DNA of 64,000 nucleotides, from positions 70,001-134,000 of the forward strand of contig CAUYUJ010019288.1 of NCBI GenBank assembly GCA_963575745.1, read 5' to 3'. The position numbers were made by a program, and so were the translations under genes. The stretch's first letter is position 1. The number at the start of each line of letters is the position of its first letter. This DNA comes from Prorocentrum cordatum. Its lineage: Eukaryota; Sar; Dinophyceae; Prorocentrales; Prorocentraceae. Below the pieces are notes generated by a model. That model searched no databases. It was not told the DNA's origin and saw only the letters and a program-made list of their open reading frames with translations. Positions 45,301 to 55,760 of this stretch are shown here, piece by piece.

Positions 45301-47127
45301 CTGCGGGCTTGGGTTGAAAACATCCTCCCGAGGGTTGCTAAATCGCGGGGCTCTTCCAGCCCCCCCCTCAGTGCGGCGGTGCTGTCGCTGAAGCGTATTG
45401 GTTGGAAGTTCCAGGGGCCGTTTACCTTTGTGACTGCCTCAGGTCTTGAGTGCCCACTCCCAGGGCATTCCCCCGCCTTCCTCCAAAAGCTCATGGGGCA
45501 CGACTGGCACGGCCAGCTCGCCTCCAAGGCCGCCGTCAAGCTCGGCCACGCGGACGCTCAGTTAGACGTTGCTGCTGATCGGATGGCTCTCTCGTCAGAC
45601 CTTCATGGGCACCAGAAAGGCACATTACTAGCCTTCCTCACCCAAAGTATCTGGACCATGGAGAGAGCCAAAGCAGCAGGATATGAAGTTCCAGTCGGCT
45701 GCGAGTGCGGCCATTATTCGGACAACCTCTGCCGCAGATTACTGCGCTGCCAGAAGACAGAAGTTCTCAGAGCCACTCACTTCTCGGATGCGGAGCTTCA
45801 GCGTTTAAGAGAGCCCCCTCCCCAGGCCCCCCTTTTACGTCTTGGGTTCCAGCTGGTCCCTGGGTTCCGTGGAGTGCCTCCTCCTGGATCTGGTTTGGAG
45901 TTTGTGGAGTTTGGGGAGTTGTGGTGTGCTCAAGAAGGTATCACCCCTCAACAGGCCTTCAGCGAGGGGGAAGTGTATATAGATGGCAGTTGCACCAATC
46001 ATGGGCACTATGTGCTCAACGCTGCTGGTTTCGCTGTAGTTTGTTTCAGAGAAGGTGAAGTTTTTGCCCATTTCAGTGGCCGGGTCGGCCAGATGCTTTT
46101 ACAAACGTCGGGAGCCGCGGAGCATTTGGCTGCAGTCGCGGCCAGTCTCATGTCTAGCAGTATTGAAGTGATTTATTCTGACTACAAGGGAGTACTAGTG
46201 CTGCATCAAGGCACCGAGTACCCCCGTCGCAATCTGCGGGCTGGTCTTAAAGTCTTGGCTGGCAGGGGGCTCTTTCCTTTAGGGTCGAGGCTCCAAAAGG
46301 TCAGGGCCCATCAAGAAACACGAGCCCTACCCGTAGGCAGCGAGGCCCGTCGAATGGCGGAATGTAATGATGCTGCGGGTCGCTTAGCGAAGGCCGCAGC
46401 ACGCAAGGGCGTTCAGCCCAGCGAAGATGAGAAGTGCAATTTCCCCGAAGATAGGACGTTTGTTATTAAATATCTCAAGTACGTTGCTCAGGCTCTGGGA
46501 GAGTGGCCCGCGATAGCCCCCAGAAAGAACAAAGCTTTGGCCGCCCCAGAGAAGAGCCTCTCTCCCCCCGCGGGTGCTGCCTCTGCCCTGACGTCGTGGG
46601 CGCCGCCGTCGTTGGTCGTGCCTCCTCCTCCTTCCCCTCGTCCGCCTGTGCCTCACGAGGTCCCTCGTGGGCCCAGAGTACCTAGGAGGTGTCATGCGTG
46701 GGCATTAATTGCGCAGTATCATCGGTGCATTCTGTGTAGGGTGCAGACGAAATCAACCAAACAGAGAGCAGCTCTTGCGGCCAAGGAATGTCCGGGCCAC
46801 TGCAAGCAGCTGTCAGACCTCGTGCATGATAACAAAGGCCATGATTTATTTTTCGATGAGCACCTTGAACATCCCACGAGTATTCTGGTTTGCCATACGT
46901 GTGGATCCTACTCTGAAGGGTTGGGTCGAGGGCTCACTGGAGGCTGTGGCACTCGAGTGAGCCACCAAGGAGCGGCTACTCAGCTCGCCTGTGCCCAGGA
47001 GGGTCGTGATCCCAAGGGTTCTAAGTCTTCCCCGATCATATATAAGACCCCCGCAATTCCCCTGGCCAGATTGGTGCGCGAAGAGCAGGCCAAGGTCAGT
47101 GGAGAGGAGGCACCAAACCCTCCATAG
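42383..47127 (+). pseudogene. LINE ORF2: endonuclease, reverse transcriptase, RNase H
   Basis: Domains in order. Endonuclease: catalytic-type Glu in VCAQE (about 42475), GDFN at 42836-42847, SAIDYF at about 42950 and PHRPV with His at 43034. Reverse transcriptase: RSIGMLPALYRVW, Asp in YDLSNYYEHVD (44399) and FIDD (44669-44680, normally YxDD). A CxC-H-C knuckle (VGCECGHYSDNLC) at about 45700. RNase H with all four acidic residues: Asp in YIDGSC (45982), Glu in GAAEHL (46120), Asp in IYSDYKG (46180) and Asp in CNDAAGRL (46369). The tail has CILC, CPGHC and CHTCGSY, perhaps another zinc site. Lesions: frame changes near 42435, 42695 and 44780, and an in-frame TGA at 43883 where many relatives may have Trp. 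The last frame is open from 44758 to TAG at 47125. Confidence 0.88.
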
Positions 47128-47130
47128 TCA

Positions 47131-47148
47131 GCCGTGCTCTCTCACGGC
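47131..47148 (+). other. Hairpin in LINE 3' end
   Basis: GCCGTG and CACGGC pair around CTCTCT, four bases after the ORF2 stop. Some LINE reverse transcriptases recognise a 3' stem-loop of their RNA; that role here is inference. Confidence 0.5.
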
Positions 47149-47171
47149 GGACATCGAACACCCCATCAGCC

Positions 47172-47985
47172 ATGTGCGTGTCCTCCTCCTCCTGCTCCTC
47201 CTGCTCCTCCTCCTCCTCCTCCTCCTCCTCCTCCTCCCTCTTCTTCTCCTCCTCCTCCTCCTTCTCCTCCTCCGCCTCCGCCTCCGCCTCCGCCTTCTCC
47301 TCCTCCGTCTCCTCCTCCTCCTCCTCCTCCTCCTCCTGCTCTCCTCCTCCCCTCCTCCTCTCTCCTCCTCCCCTCCGTCCTCCTCCTCCTCCTCCTTTCT
47401 CCTCTTCCTCCTCCTCCTCCTCCTCTCCACCTCCTCCTCCTCCTCCGCCTCCCTTTTCTCCTTCTCCGCCTCCTCCTCCTCCGCCTCCTCTTTCTCCTTC
47501 TCCTCCTCCATCTCCGCCTCCGCCTCCGCCTTCCTCCTCCCCCGCCTCCTCGTCTCCTCCTCCTCGTCTCCTCCTCCTCCTCCTCTCCTCCTCCTCCTCC
47601 TCCGCCTCCGCTTCCGCCTCCGCCTCCGCCTCCTCCCTTTCCTCCTCTCCCCTCCTCCTCCCCTCCTCCTCCTCCTCCTCCTCCCCTCCTTCTCCTCCTC
47701 CTCCCCCTCCTCCTCCTCCTCCTCCACCACCTTCTCCTCCTCCTCCGCCTCCCTTTTCTCCTTCTCCGCCTCCTCCTCCTCCGCCTCCTCTTTCTCCTTT
47801 TCCTCCTCCGCCTCCGCCTCCGCCTCCGCCTCCTCCGCCTCCTCGTCTCCTCCTCCTCGTCTCCTCCTCCTCCTCCTCCTCCTCCTCCGCCTCCGCTTCC
47901 GCCTCCGCCTCCGCCTCCGCCTCCTCTTCCTTTTCCTCCTCCTCCTCCTCCTCCTCCTCCTCCTCCGCCTCCTCCTCCTCTCTTG
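47172..47985. repeat. (TCC)n array downstream of LINE
   Basis: About 810 bp of TCC with GCC and TTC variants. A ~350-bp sub-block appears twice (47435-47640 and 47740-47900 share CCTCCCTTTTCTCCTTCTCC and CTCCGCCTCCTCTTTCTCC). Same orientation as 40370-41025. Confidence 0.95.
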
Positions 47986-48236
47986 AGCTTGCGGTGGTCG
48001 TTGGCAGTGGCGTGGCGGCGAGCGCCGTCCGCAGCACTCTGGAGCAGCTCATGGATGCTGGCTGCAGGTGGAGCGCCTGCGGTGCAGGCGCCATGTTTGC
48101 CCCCGTCTGATCTGAAGCGTGCGTGCCGTCTTTCCCCTCATCCTCCTCTTCCTCCTCCTTCATGCCGTAGCAGTTTTTTCATGGGATGCCAATGTTGCAG
48201 CCCATCGTGCCCACTCGGTCTTCTGGATGCTCGGCT
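47986..48236. other. Unassigned DNA
   Basis: No recognised gene. Links the TCC array and the GT microsatellite. Confidence 0.4.
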
Positions 48237-48250
48237 GTGTGTGTGTGTGC

Positions 48251-48307
<57 letters not shown>
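48237..48307. repeat. (GT)n microsatellite
   Basis: About 35 GT units with two early C substitutions. Confidence 0.98.
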
Positions 48308-48309
<2 letters not shown>

Positions 48310-48404
48310 ATGATGATTTACCTCCGCTGCTCATGCCGGGACTCATGCCGCCGATTGGGAGGCCCCTCGGTTTTCCGAGGTGGCCACCCCGACAGGGCGC
48401 AGTC

Positions 48405-48660
48405 TCGATTCCTCCGAATCGACTCCGATCTGACGTCGATCTATTTCGATGTTGGTTCGATTCGATCGATTTTCGACTCCTCTGACTCGATTCGACCCGA
48501 CTTCGATCGACTCCGATTCCAGTCCGACTCGACTTCGGGTTCGGATCTGGATTCTGGTCTTTCGATGTAGGCCTCACTGGCCTGCCGATCTCCGCCGAGT
48601 CGGTTTCTCGCGACCTGGCCGCCGATATCCGCCGATCCTATTCGTTTCGATCGCTGACTC
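48405..48660. repeat. TCGATTCGAC-type degenerate repeat
   Basis: Short units such as TTCGATTCGATCGATTTTCG and CGACTCGACTTCGG, dense in TCGA palindromes. No gene. Confidence 0.75.
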
Positions 48661-49196
48661 TTAGGAGGGGAAAAACAGACAGACACATTTAATCGTCGAT
48701 CCCCAGGAAAACATGGGAACACATGGGACGTGGGGGGGAAGACGAACACCCATCAAACATGGACAAATATGGGGAATCCTGGGATTTGTGTGTAGTTTAT
48801 TTGTGTGTCCCTGGGCTCCTTCCAATTCGACTTAACCGCCGATGCGATTCTGGAATCCTCTCGTCACCCCGATGTGGCCGCCCCTGCGGCTGTCGCCTCC
48901 GCGGCCCGCCCGTCGGTCCTTCGACCACTGTGCGGCTCCGGCGTGTGGTTCTGGCGTGGGCCAGGCGCGGCTTCGGGTGAGATGCGCTGCCGTGGCCTTT
49001 TGGGGCAATGCTCGGAGGAGGAGAAGGTACCCATACCTCTGCCCTTCCCTCGTGTTTCCCCTTCTTGGGCCTCCTGGGCAGCCCCCGTCGCCACCGCCGG
49101 ATTCGCTTCGGAACCCTGGTCAGAACGCAATCCTGGGAGAGGCCTGGGGAGCAGCGGTATCGGTAACTTTTGGTTTCCCCAAATGTCGGGGGGGAT
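48661..49196. other. No recognised feature
   Basis: Starts with repeated ACATGGG/ACATGGACA words (48705-48770), then GC-rich open frames without motifs. Confidence 0.4.
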
Positions 49197-49364
49197 CCGG
49201 CTCACGGGGGGGACGCGTCGACCCCCGATCGCCCACTGATCGCCGATGGGGGCCCGATGGCCCCAGCCCGCCCAGGAACGTGCCGGTTCGGCATCGGGGG
49301 CCCATCACCGATCGATCGGCGATGCATCCCCGATTCCAGGTCGATGCTTCCCCCCCTGAGCTGG
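49197..49364. mobile_element. TIR element, family C-like variant
   Basis: Left end CCGGCTCACGGGGGGGACGC and GTCGACC. Right end inverts to CCAGCTCAGGGGGGAAGCAT and CGACC. The ends pair over about 27 bp. The interior has CGATCGATCGGCGATGCATC, similar to the family C GATGCATCG core. 168 bp, no ORF. Confidence 0.65.
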
Positions 49365-50287
49365 GGCCCCCCCCCCTCTGGAGTTTTGTTGCCCCTTGTG
49401 GCTCCTGTGGGGCCAGACGCGGCTCTGAGTGAGGTGCACCGCCATGGGCATGCTGTTGGCCGTCGCTGGCAGCGGCTCGTCCTGGCGCGTGCAGACCTCG
49501 CTCGACATTCCTGCTCCTCCTGCTCCTGCTGCTGCTCCTCCGGCCTCCCCCCCTCCCTTCCCCCACCCCCTCCCTCTCTTCCTCCTCCTGCGCTTCCTGC
49601 TGGTGCCGTCCCTCTCTTCTCCGCCCTCCCCCCTCCTCCCCCCTCTCCTCTCTCTTCAAATGTTCTTTTGCACCAGGTGCAAGTCACATCACCCCAGAGG
49701 CGGCATGGTGAAAGGCTTCGGGGGATGAGTGTCACTGACATCCCGCCCTCGTTGCTATGGCGGGGTGGTTTGCCTTCTGCGCTCGCCGCCACCCACTCCC
49801 CAGGAGAGCCCGCATTTCGGTTGCGATCGATTATGTCCTTGAGTTCTTTTGTACTAATATGATGCCCATGGTGACGGTCTCCTCAGGTGACGTCCTCGAT
49901 GCGTTTTAATATGTTGCTGTCTATGCTCGAGTCCGCGTGGAGTCCCACCAGTTGTTCGACACCACATGGCTTGTCCAGCGCAATGTTTTATTGCGGAGGC
50001 TTGCATGCTGTCGGCGGCTGCCGCGAAGATTCCCTCAGTCGGCCGCGCGCCCGGAGGGGGCGAAGTGACAGGAGGCAAGCCTTCCCAGAAGGCGGCGGGG
50101 CTTCGGAGAAGGCTTAGAGAGCTGCTCAGAAGGCCAGAGGCCTGCTGAGCTTTCCGAGGAGGCCCGCTTCCTCTGCTCTCCCCCTCTGGGCGCGCCGCCG
50201 ACTCTGTGGCCTCTCGGCCGGCGGACTCTTTCTGCTTGCAGTTGGCTGTGGCTCACCAAGTAAAAGGGACTTCAGAGTGAGGAGAGG
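49365..50287. other. Unassigned, includes dispersed repeat
   Basis: CCTCCTGCTCCTCC-type tract at 49510-49660 and, at 50070-50205, a diverged copy of the segment at 30597-30690 (CTTCCCAGAAGGC, CTGCTCAGAAGGCC). No gene recognised. Confidence 0.45.
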
Positions 50288-50425
50288 CGACGCCACCACC
50301 ACCACCACCACCACCACCACCACCATCACCACCACCACCACCACCACCACCACCACCACCACCACCACCACCACCACCACCACCACCACCACCACCACCA
50401 CCACCACCACCACAACCACCACTTC
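50288..50425. repeat. (ACC)n microsatellite
   Basis: About 45 ACC units, nearly pure. Confidence 0.98.
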
Positions 50426-50429
50426 GACC

Positions 50430-50765
50430 AAGGGGGCCACCTGCAGCGATGGGGTCCGCGACGTCTCCCCGAGCTGGGGACAGGGGAGGCCTCGAGCGAG
50501 AGAGGGGGACCACACCATCAGGAGGACCCTCCCTTCGGACGCGGCCCCGGCTGCCCTGGGCTGGCTGAACAGGACTTCTCGGCAGAGGGTCGCCCGCAGG
50601 CGGTGCAGCTCCGTCGTGCAGCGGCGACGGGGCTTCTGGCCGCCCTCCGACGCCGTGCCGCTGTGCCAGCCGTTCGTTGTGTGCCCTTCGGCGATCGGTG
50701 GTGCTAGCGCTGAGGCCAGAAAGCTTCTCCTCCCTCCTTCCGCTTCGTGTCCGAGGGCGTGATCT
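50430..50765. other. Open DNA, gene not assignable
   Basis: The plus frame continuing from the ACC array is open to a TGA at 50760 and has mixed composition. The complementary strand is also open. No motif. Confidence 0.3.
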
Positions 50766-50769
50766 TCAG

Positions 50770-50865
50770 GGGAGGAGGAGGAGGAGGAGGAGGAGGAGGA
50801 GGAGGAGGAGGAGGAGGAGGAGGAAGAGGAGGAGGAGGAGGAGGAGGATGAGGAGGAGGAGGCAT
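50770..50865. repeat. (AGG)n array
   Basis: Purine tract of about 30 units. Confidence 0.95.
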
Positions 50866-52079
50866 AGCTGCCGCTGCTCATTCTGTAGTGCCTTTGTCGC
50901 CACGGCTGAATCCGCCTCGAACTTCTAGTCAGAACGCACTTCGCGAGAGGTCCAGGGACAACACCCATCAAAAATCTTCAGAATAAGCAGCAACTTCCAT
51001 AAACTCTAGCTTTCGACTAAGAAAATTGAGAATCTGGCCTGGACCCTGGACGTTTTCTCGGAGCTTCTTTTCCTGTGCAATAGAAGCTTCGTGCGCCTGG
51101 ACCTGGACGTTACAGAACGCGCCTGGAGCAAAACCCGCTTTGTTGGTTTGAGCGCTTCTGAACTCCAAGCACGAGAGCAGCCACGTCGGTACTTTGTTGC
51201 CCCCCGCCTCGTGCCTGAGGACATGACCTGTCTGCGAAACTGACCGTCACCCCTGATGGCAGGGGCCCTGCCATGGCCTGCCTGCCGCTCCAGCGCCGGT
51301 CCCGTGAGGGAGCTCCAGTGGGTGACCCTGTCCTTCCTCGCCTCTCTCCTCCTGCTCGAGGAGGCGGTGGAGGGAGGAGAGACGGGAAGGAAGAGGAGGA
51401 GGAGGAATAATAATAATAGTATCCTTAACATTAATGAGAGTAGACGATTAAAAGACATCCCCCCCCCTCCCTCCCCCCTGTGGGTCCCTGATTCTTATGT
51501 GTGGGGTGGACGAATAAAATCGGGCATCGGAAACTATTTTTTTAATCGTCCTCCCGCCCGCCCCCCCCCCCGCCCCCCCGCCCCGCAACGCCCCTGGGCT
51601 CGCGCCGTGACGGCGTGCCGAAAACCAGCGTTTAAATCGCCTCCCCCCTCCCGTCCCGCCGCATTTTTTCAGGCGTCGCTTTGGGGCAGCCACACGCGGC
51701 GCAGTTTCGAGGATTCCTTCGGGTCCTTGTAGATACTCCATTACGAGGAGGGCCTGCAGTATTATCTTCATCGTGGTTCGACCTATTTTCTCCGCCTCGC
51801 TGCGCGGCGTCTAGATGATGCGACTTTGGTGCAGTTTCGTATCAGCCTTCCCCTCTCCCCTCGTCTTCTCCCCCGTTCCCTCTTCTCCTTTTCCTCCTGC
51901 TCTCGCCGGTGCTTTTGCACCCCTGGGATGACTGGATCATTTAACATTCCCAAAGCTTTCTTCGCCGATGCTACGCATGAAGCAATTCAACATTCCCAAA
52001 GCGTTCTTCGCTTTTGGGCACGCGGAGGAGAGGAGTGCGTGTCCGCCTGTGTTGCCGTCGCAAAAAAAGATTACGATGA
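50866..52079. other. No recognised gene
   Basis: Contains a poly-C/G block (51560-51600), a TTTTTTTAATCGTCC motif at about 51534-51551 that recurs elsewhere, and a 27-bp direct repeat AAGCAATTCAACATTCCCAAAG-like near 51940 and 51978. Nothing assignable. Confidence 0.4.
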
Positions 52080-52235
52080 GGAGTAGGAGGAGGAGGAGGA
52101 GGAGGAGGAGGAGGAGGAGGAGGAGGAGGAGGAGGAGGACGCGGAGGAGGAGGACGCGGAGGAGGAGGAGAAGGAGGAGGAGGAAAAGGAAACGAAGGAG
52201 GAGGATGGAGAGGAGGAGAAGGAGGATGAGGGAGG
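52080..52235. repeat. (AGG)n array
   Basis: AGG triplets with GAC and AAA variants toward the right end. Confidence 0.95.
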
Positions 52236-53264
52236 GGGAAGAGTGATGGGGGCGGGGGAGCTACAGCTTGCGCCGAAACTGTTTTCTTAATCGCCCCTCC
52301 TTCTCGCCTTTTGCGGCTGCGACGGCGCCGGTGGTAGCTGCCCGGGCGGCTTGGCCCCCGACGGCCTTCCAGGGCCCCCGACGGCACTCACGCGCCTGCG
52401 GCCCCCCCGCGGGGCCAGCAGATTTGTCAGGGATTGAGCCAATATCCGCCCACTCACATGTCGGTGCCGATACAGGGCGCCGCATGTGCGTGGGTCGGCC
52501 CGCCGCGGCGCCCCCTTGGAGGGGCAGCGGTTTTGTAAAATGTGTGGGCGTCCGAGTGGGAGCCGAACCTCAACCTCCACGTTCTGCCTGCCCTCTCCCT
52601 CCCTCATCACGCGCTCCCTGAGGTGCCGCCCCGGCGCAGGCGCGAAGATGGCAGGCACCTCGGGGGGCGCCCCGTTCCGCGAACCCCACTGCAGAGTGGG
52701 GATCCCGACCCCCCAATGGGGCTCGCGGAGCGGGGGCGTCGAAAGGCATTGCAACGTAAGGTTTCCCTGCCCCTATGACGTCCTCCGCAGGCCTGGGTGG
52801 TCCACTCAGGCCGCGGGGGGGGATGGGGGGGGGCATGGGGTCTGCGCGTCGTATCTCTATACAGCCTGTCTGGTGCCAGACAGGGGGGGGGGGGCTGTTC
52901 CATTCCCTCGGATGGGCACAGCCCCCCCCCCCCCCATTTCGCTTTTCCTCCCCCAATCCTCCTAACGTAATTCGATAAGTAAATGTGCGTATATGTGTAT
53001 ATCCTGGGATGCGCCGAGGCGCTCATGGCGGAAGTCGCGGGGGGGTCCGACGGGGGCTGGCGGACGTATTTTTCGGGACCGACGGCTCTATGCGTATGCA
53101 GTTGGTTATGTAAGCGGTTCCGCCGTCCCGCCCCCCGCCCCTCCACCTAGGACAACGGCCGCGGCTCCCCTGGACCTCCGCCCAGGGAAGCCGCGGGTCA
53201 GGGAGGCCCTGGGTGCCCGAGTGGCGCCCTCCCTGCGCTTCCCCTGAGCACTGTAGCTCCCGAC
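52236..53264. other. No recognised gene
   Basis: GC-rich with several G and C homopolymers (52817-52836, 52885-52893, 52921-52934). TTTTCTTAATCGCCCC motif at 52282. Overlapping open frames of 75-180 codons in all frames, none with a motif. Confidence 0.4.
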
Positions 53265-53640
53265 AATACGGCTTGCGCCACAAAGCTGGCATCACGTTGC
53301 TCACACCGCGCGCGCATTGTGCACCACGTATGTTACACCACGAAATATTGCACCACATTGACCAGCACTTCAGGTGCCTACAACATACGCTCCACCACCT
53401 GGAAAACATCACTTAGCTTACGCCACATGTATGATACCTGAAGCTCCTGCAAAACAGGTTGTACCACGTAGGCACTATCACGTAGCGTGGGCCGCCCAGG
53501 TGAGTACTCTTGGTCATACCACATGGGTTGGGCCAGGTAGGGTGCACCGCGTCGATCACACCACATCTAGTGCACCACATCGACTGCATCTCGCAGCCTG
53601 CACCACATAGATTGCACCACGTGGTGTGCACACCACAACG
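53265..53640. repeat. CACCACRT-rich degenerate repeat
   Basis: Recurring TGCACCACATNGA and TACCACGTAG words with variable 15-25-bp spacing, densest at 53555-53640. Confidence 0.75.
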
Positions 53641-53649
53641 CCTCGTCCC

Positions 53650-53782
53650 CTTCCTGCGCCGTCGTCGTCGCCGACGGCGGCGCGGGAGGAGGGCCGTCGG
53701 GCGCCTGCGCCGTCGTCGTCGCAGACGACGGCGCAGCCGCCCGACCCCTCTTAATCCTCCTCTCCCTCCTCGCCCACACTCT
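53650..53782. repeat. Double-hairpin unit, copy 1
   Basis: Two GC hairpins (53653-53686, and 53705-53736 where CTGCGCCGTCGTC pairs with GACGACGGCGCAG), followed by CTTAATCCTCCTCTCCCTCC and TCGCCCAC. The same order recurs at 54580-54715. Confidence 0.8.
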
Positions 53783-53861
53783 CGTCTTCCTCCCCCATCG
53801 GCAGCGGGGCCCGGCGCGCGCGTCGGGGCGCGCGCTCCGGCCCGGCGCGCTCTGGGCGCGC

Positions 53862-54557
53862 ATGGACGGCCAGCGGCGGGGCCTCCACTGCCTCGGCTGG
53901 CTGCCCCAGCTGCGGGGCCTCGCTGGGCGCCACTCGCAGGCGCGGCAGGCGGCAGGCGGCGTCCTCCGCCTGACAGGCGGGGGCCTGCCTCCAGTGAGGG
54001 CGGGTTCAGAGGAGCCAAACAGGGGAGCCAAGTCGGACGACTCCGAGACGGCCGCTGCCTGGGCTGGCTTCCGGGAGGCCCGAAAGCGCGCTCGCGAGGA
54101 GCTGGGGGCCCAGCAGAGGTTGGAGGCGCCTTCTGAGAAACGAGGCCGCCTCCAGGAAGAAGAGGAAAGCGAGAGCGAGGCCGCCTCGGCCTCCCACGAC
54201 GAAACGGGGGAGGAATGTGAGGAGGAAGGAGTTGCCTGCCGCTTGGATGGCGACTGTACGGCAGAAGAGTCCGAGACAGAGCCTAGCGAAGGCACGGGCT
54301 GCCCGCCGCAGCCTCGCGCCGAGGAGGCTGCCGATGAGGTGGGGGAGCTCGGGCCAGCAGCGGAGCCTGTTGGGGAGGAGGCCGCCAAGAAGGCGGAGGA
54401 GCTGGAACCATCAGGGGAGGCGGGGGGGGCAGAGGAGCGCGCCGCGGGCAGCCCGCCGCCCCCCAGCGACGGCGAGGCCGCCGAGGCGGCCGACGTGTGC
54501 AGCAGCGACGGCGAGGAGCCAGGGGGCGCGGCGCAGGCAACCCGCCCATCCTGGGCC
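53862..54557 (+). CDS. Acidic coding segment of unknown function
   Basis: ATG at 53862 opens a frame that runs to TAA at 54570. I end the segment at 54557 because a proposed intron starts there. The first 75 residues are Gly/Arg/Ala-rich. From about residue 60 the protein is strongly acidic and helical (SEKRGRLQEEEESESEAAS, GEEAAKKAEELEPSGEAGG), a low-complexity but not simply repeated composition. No domain recognised. The frame continues across 54558-54761 if that stretch is removed. Codon use is GC-rich like the downstream segments. It could be the N-terminal part of the gene that ends in the Ulp1-like domain, or a separate gene. The upstream start of the transcript is not visible. Confidence 0.5.
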
Positions 54558-54761
54558 GAACAGATTTTTTAATCGTCCACTTCCTGCGCTGTCGTCGTCG
54601 CCGACGACGGCGCAGGAGGAGGGCCGTCGTCACCTGCGCCGTCGTCGTCGCCGACGACGGCGCAGGCGACGACCTCTTCTTAATCCTCCTATCCCTCCTC
54701 GCCCACGCCCCTGTCCCCCCCTCCCCCCTCCCCCCTCCCTCTTTATCCCCCTCGTCAGCAG
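54558..54761 (+). other. Putative intron holding double-hairpin unit
   Basis: Begins GAACAGATTTTTTAATCG and ends CTCGTCAGCAG before G. Length 204 (a multiple of three), and both neighbours use the same frame, while the stretch itself contains a stop at 54570. GA-AG introns with AG|G acceptors are known in dinoflagellates. It contains the second hairpin unit (stems 54583-54616 and 54633-54666, CCTGCGCCGTCGTCG with CGACGACGGCGCAGG). The splice assignment is inference. Confidence 0.4.
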
Positions 54762-55494
54762 GCCGCGACGATCGCCCCCGTCGCGGCGGCGGGCGCGGCT
54801 CTGGCGGCGCGAGGGGCGGCGCGGAGGCAGCTCCAGCTCGCTCAGGCGGAGGTCCGGCGCGGCGGGCGTTCGGCCGCGGAGACAGCGCGGTGCAGCGGCC
54901 TCTGTCTGCCTTCTTCCCGAGCGCGCAGCCGCCCCCAGCGACCTGCTTGGCCTTCCTGGCCAGCGGCGGGGCGAGGGGCCCCAGGCCGAAGTCTGCCGCC
55001 GAGCTGCAGCGGGCCAGGGGGCAGAAGAGAGCGGCGCTCGCGCTGCGCGAGGCACGGGACAGACTGCGCGCTGCCGAAGAGACACTGGCGACCCCAGTGA
55101 ATCGGCGAGGAACAGCCGCGGAGGCAGCCACTCCAGAGGCGGGCGGTGGCGCAGCCACACTTCCCTGCAAGGCCGACCCCTGCCCGAGCCCCCTCCCGCT
55201 TGCTGAAGCTGCAGAGGCCAGCGAAGAGACGACTCCGCTCACCGACGCACTGCCGCTGGGCAGGAGAGGGAGGCCCTCTTGGGTCTGCCGAGCCCCCCCC
55301 CCCGGCCTGGAAGGCAAGGGCGTGGCCAGGAAGGTGGTGGGGGCCAGGAAAGCAGGCGGCCTCGGCAACGCGACGGCCCCGACGCCAGGGCGCAAGCTCG
55401 AGTTGAGAGCGCAGGCGGGCGAGCTGGCGCAGCGGGGGGGGGGGGTCCCGTGGAGTTCTGGCGGACGCTGAGTGCTAGGACTGGGTGCACCGAG
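54762..55494 (+). CDS. Helical Ala/Arg-rich coding segment
   Basis: From 54762 the frame shared with the acidic segment reads APVAAAGAALAARGAARRQL and QLAQAEVRRGGRSAAETA. Near 54890 coding character moves to another frame (RPLSAFFPSAQPPPATC, then an amphipathic helix with KSAAELQRARGQKRAALALR, about 54990-55080), which stays open to 55471. A run of G at 55434-55446 appears to cause another shift, after which VEFWRTLSARTGCTE leads to the proposed splice donor at 55495. No family recognised. Frame changes at homopolymers suggest assembly indels or decay. The segment continues, after the element at 55495-55760, into the conserved-looking segment downstream. Confidence 0.45.
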
Positions 55495-55760
55495 GTTCTA
55501 GGCCCCCTAGATGGGGACGGAGTGGATGGGGTCGGAGGATCGCGCCGCATCACATATGCATCGACAATGCGGCTCGATGCGGGGCCCGATTTACTTCGCG
55601 CCGACGTTGCCGATGCACCGCCGACGTCGACAACGCAGTGCTGGTGCATCGCATCGCCGATGCATCGCTGATGCATCTCCGATACATCGCCGATTTGTGG
55701 GCGACGCGGCGTGATCCTCCGACCCCATCTACTCCGACCCCATCTAGGAGGCCTTTAGAG
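55495..55760 (+). mobile_element. Family C TIR element acting as putative intron (introner-like)
   Basis: The core 55501-55753 has ~50-bp terminal inverted repeats: GGCCCCCTAGATGGGGACGG then AGTGGATGGGGTCGGAGG on the left, inverted at CCTCCGACCCCATCTACTCC then CATCTAGGAGGCC on the right. The interior has GATGCATCGCTGATGCATC repeats as in copies at 18518 and 19291. GAGG flanks both ends (55492-55495 and 55758-55761), a possible target duplication. Removing GTTCTA...TTTAGAG (266 bp, GT to AG with a following G) joins ACC GAG to GCT GCG CTG AAG and links two open frames in phase. Confidence 0.65.

Larger units (their letters stand above)
41026..47175 (+). mobile_element. Non-LTR retrotransposon (LINE), near full length, mutated
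   Basis: About 6.15 kb with ORF1 (zinc-binding plus coiled coil) and ORF2 (endonuclease, reverse transcriptase, zinc knuckle, RNase H, Cys/His-rich tail). Such elements transpose by target-primed reverse transcription (family knowledge). Both flanks are long TCC arrays in the same orientation, so the element most likely inserted within one array. The 3' untranslated part is only about 45 nt and contains a small hairpin; no A tail is seen. Four lesions interrupt ORF2 and one ORF1, so this copy cannot be autonomous unless some of them are sequencing indels. No clade is assigned. Confidence 0.9.
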
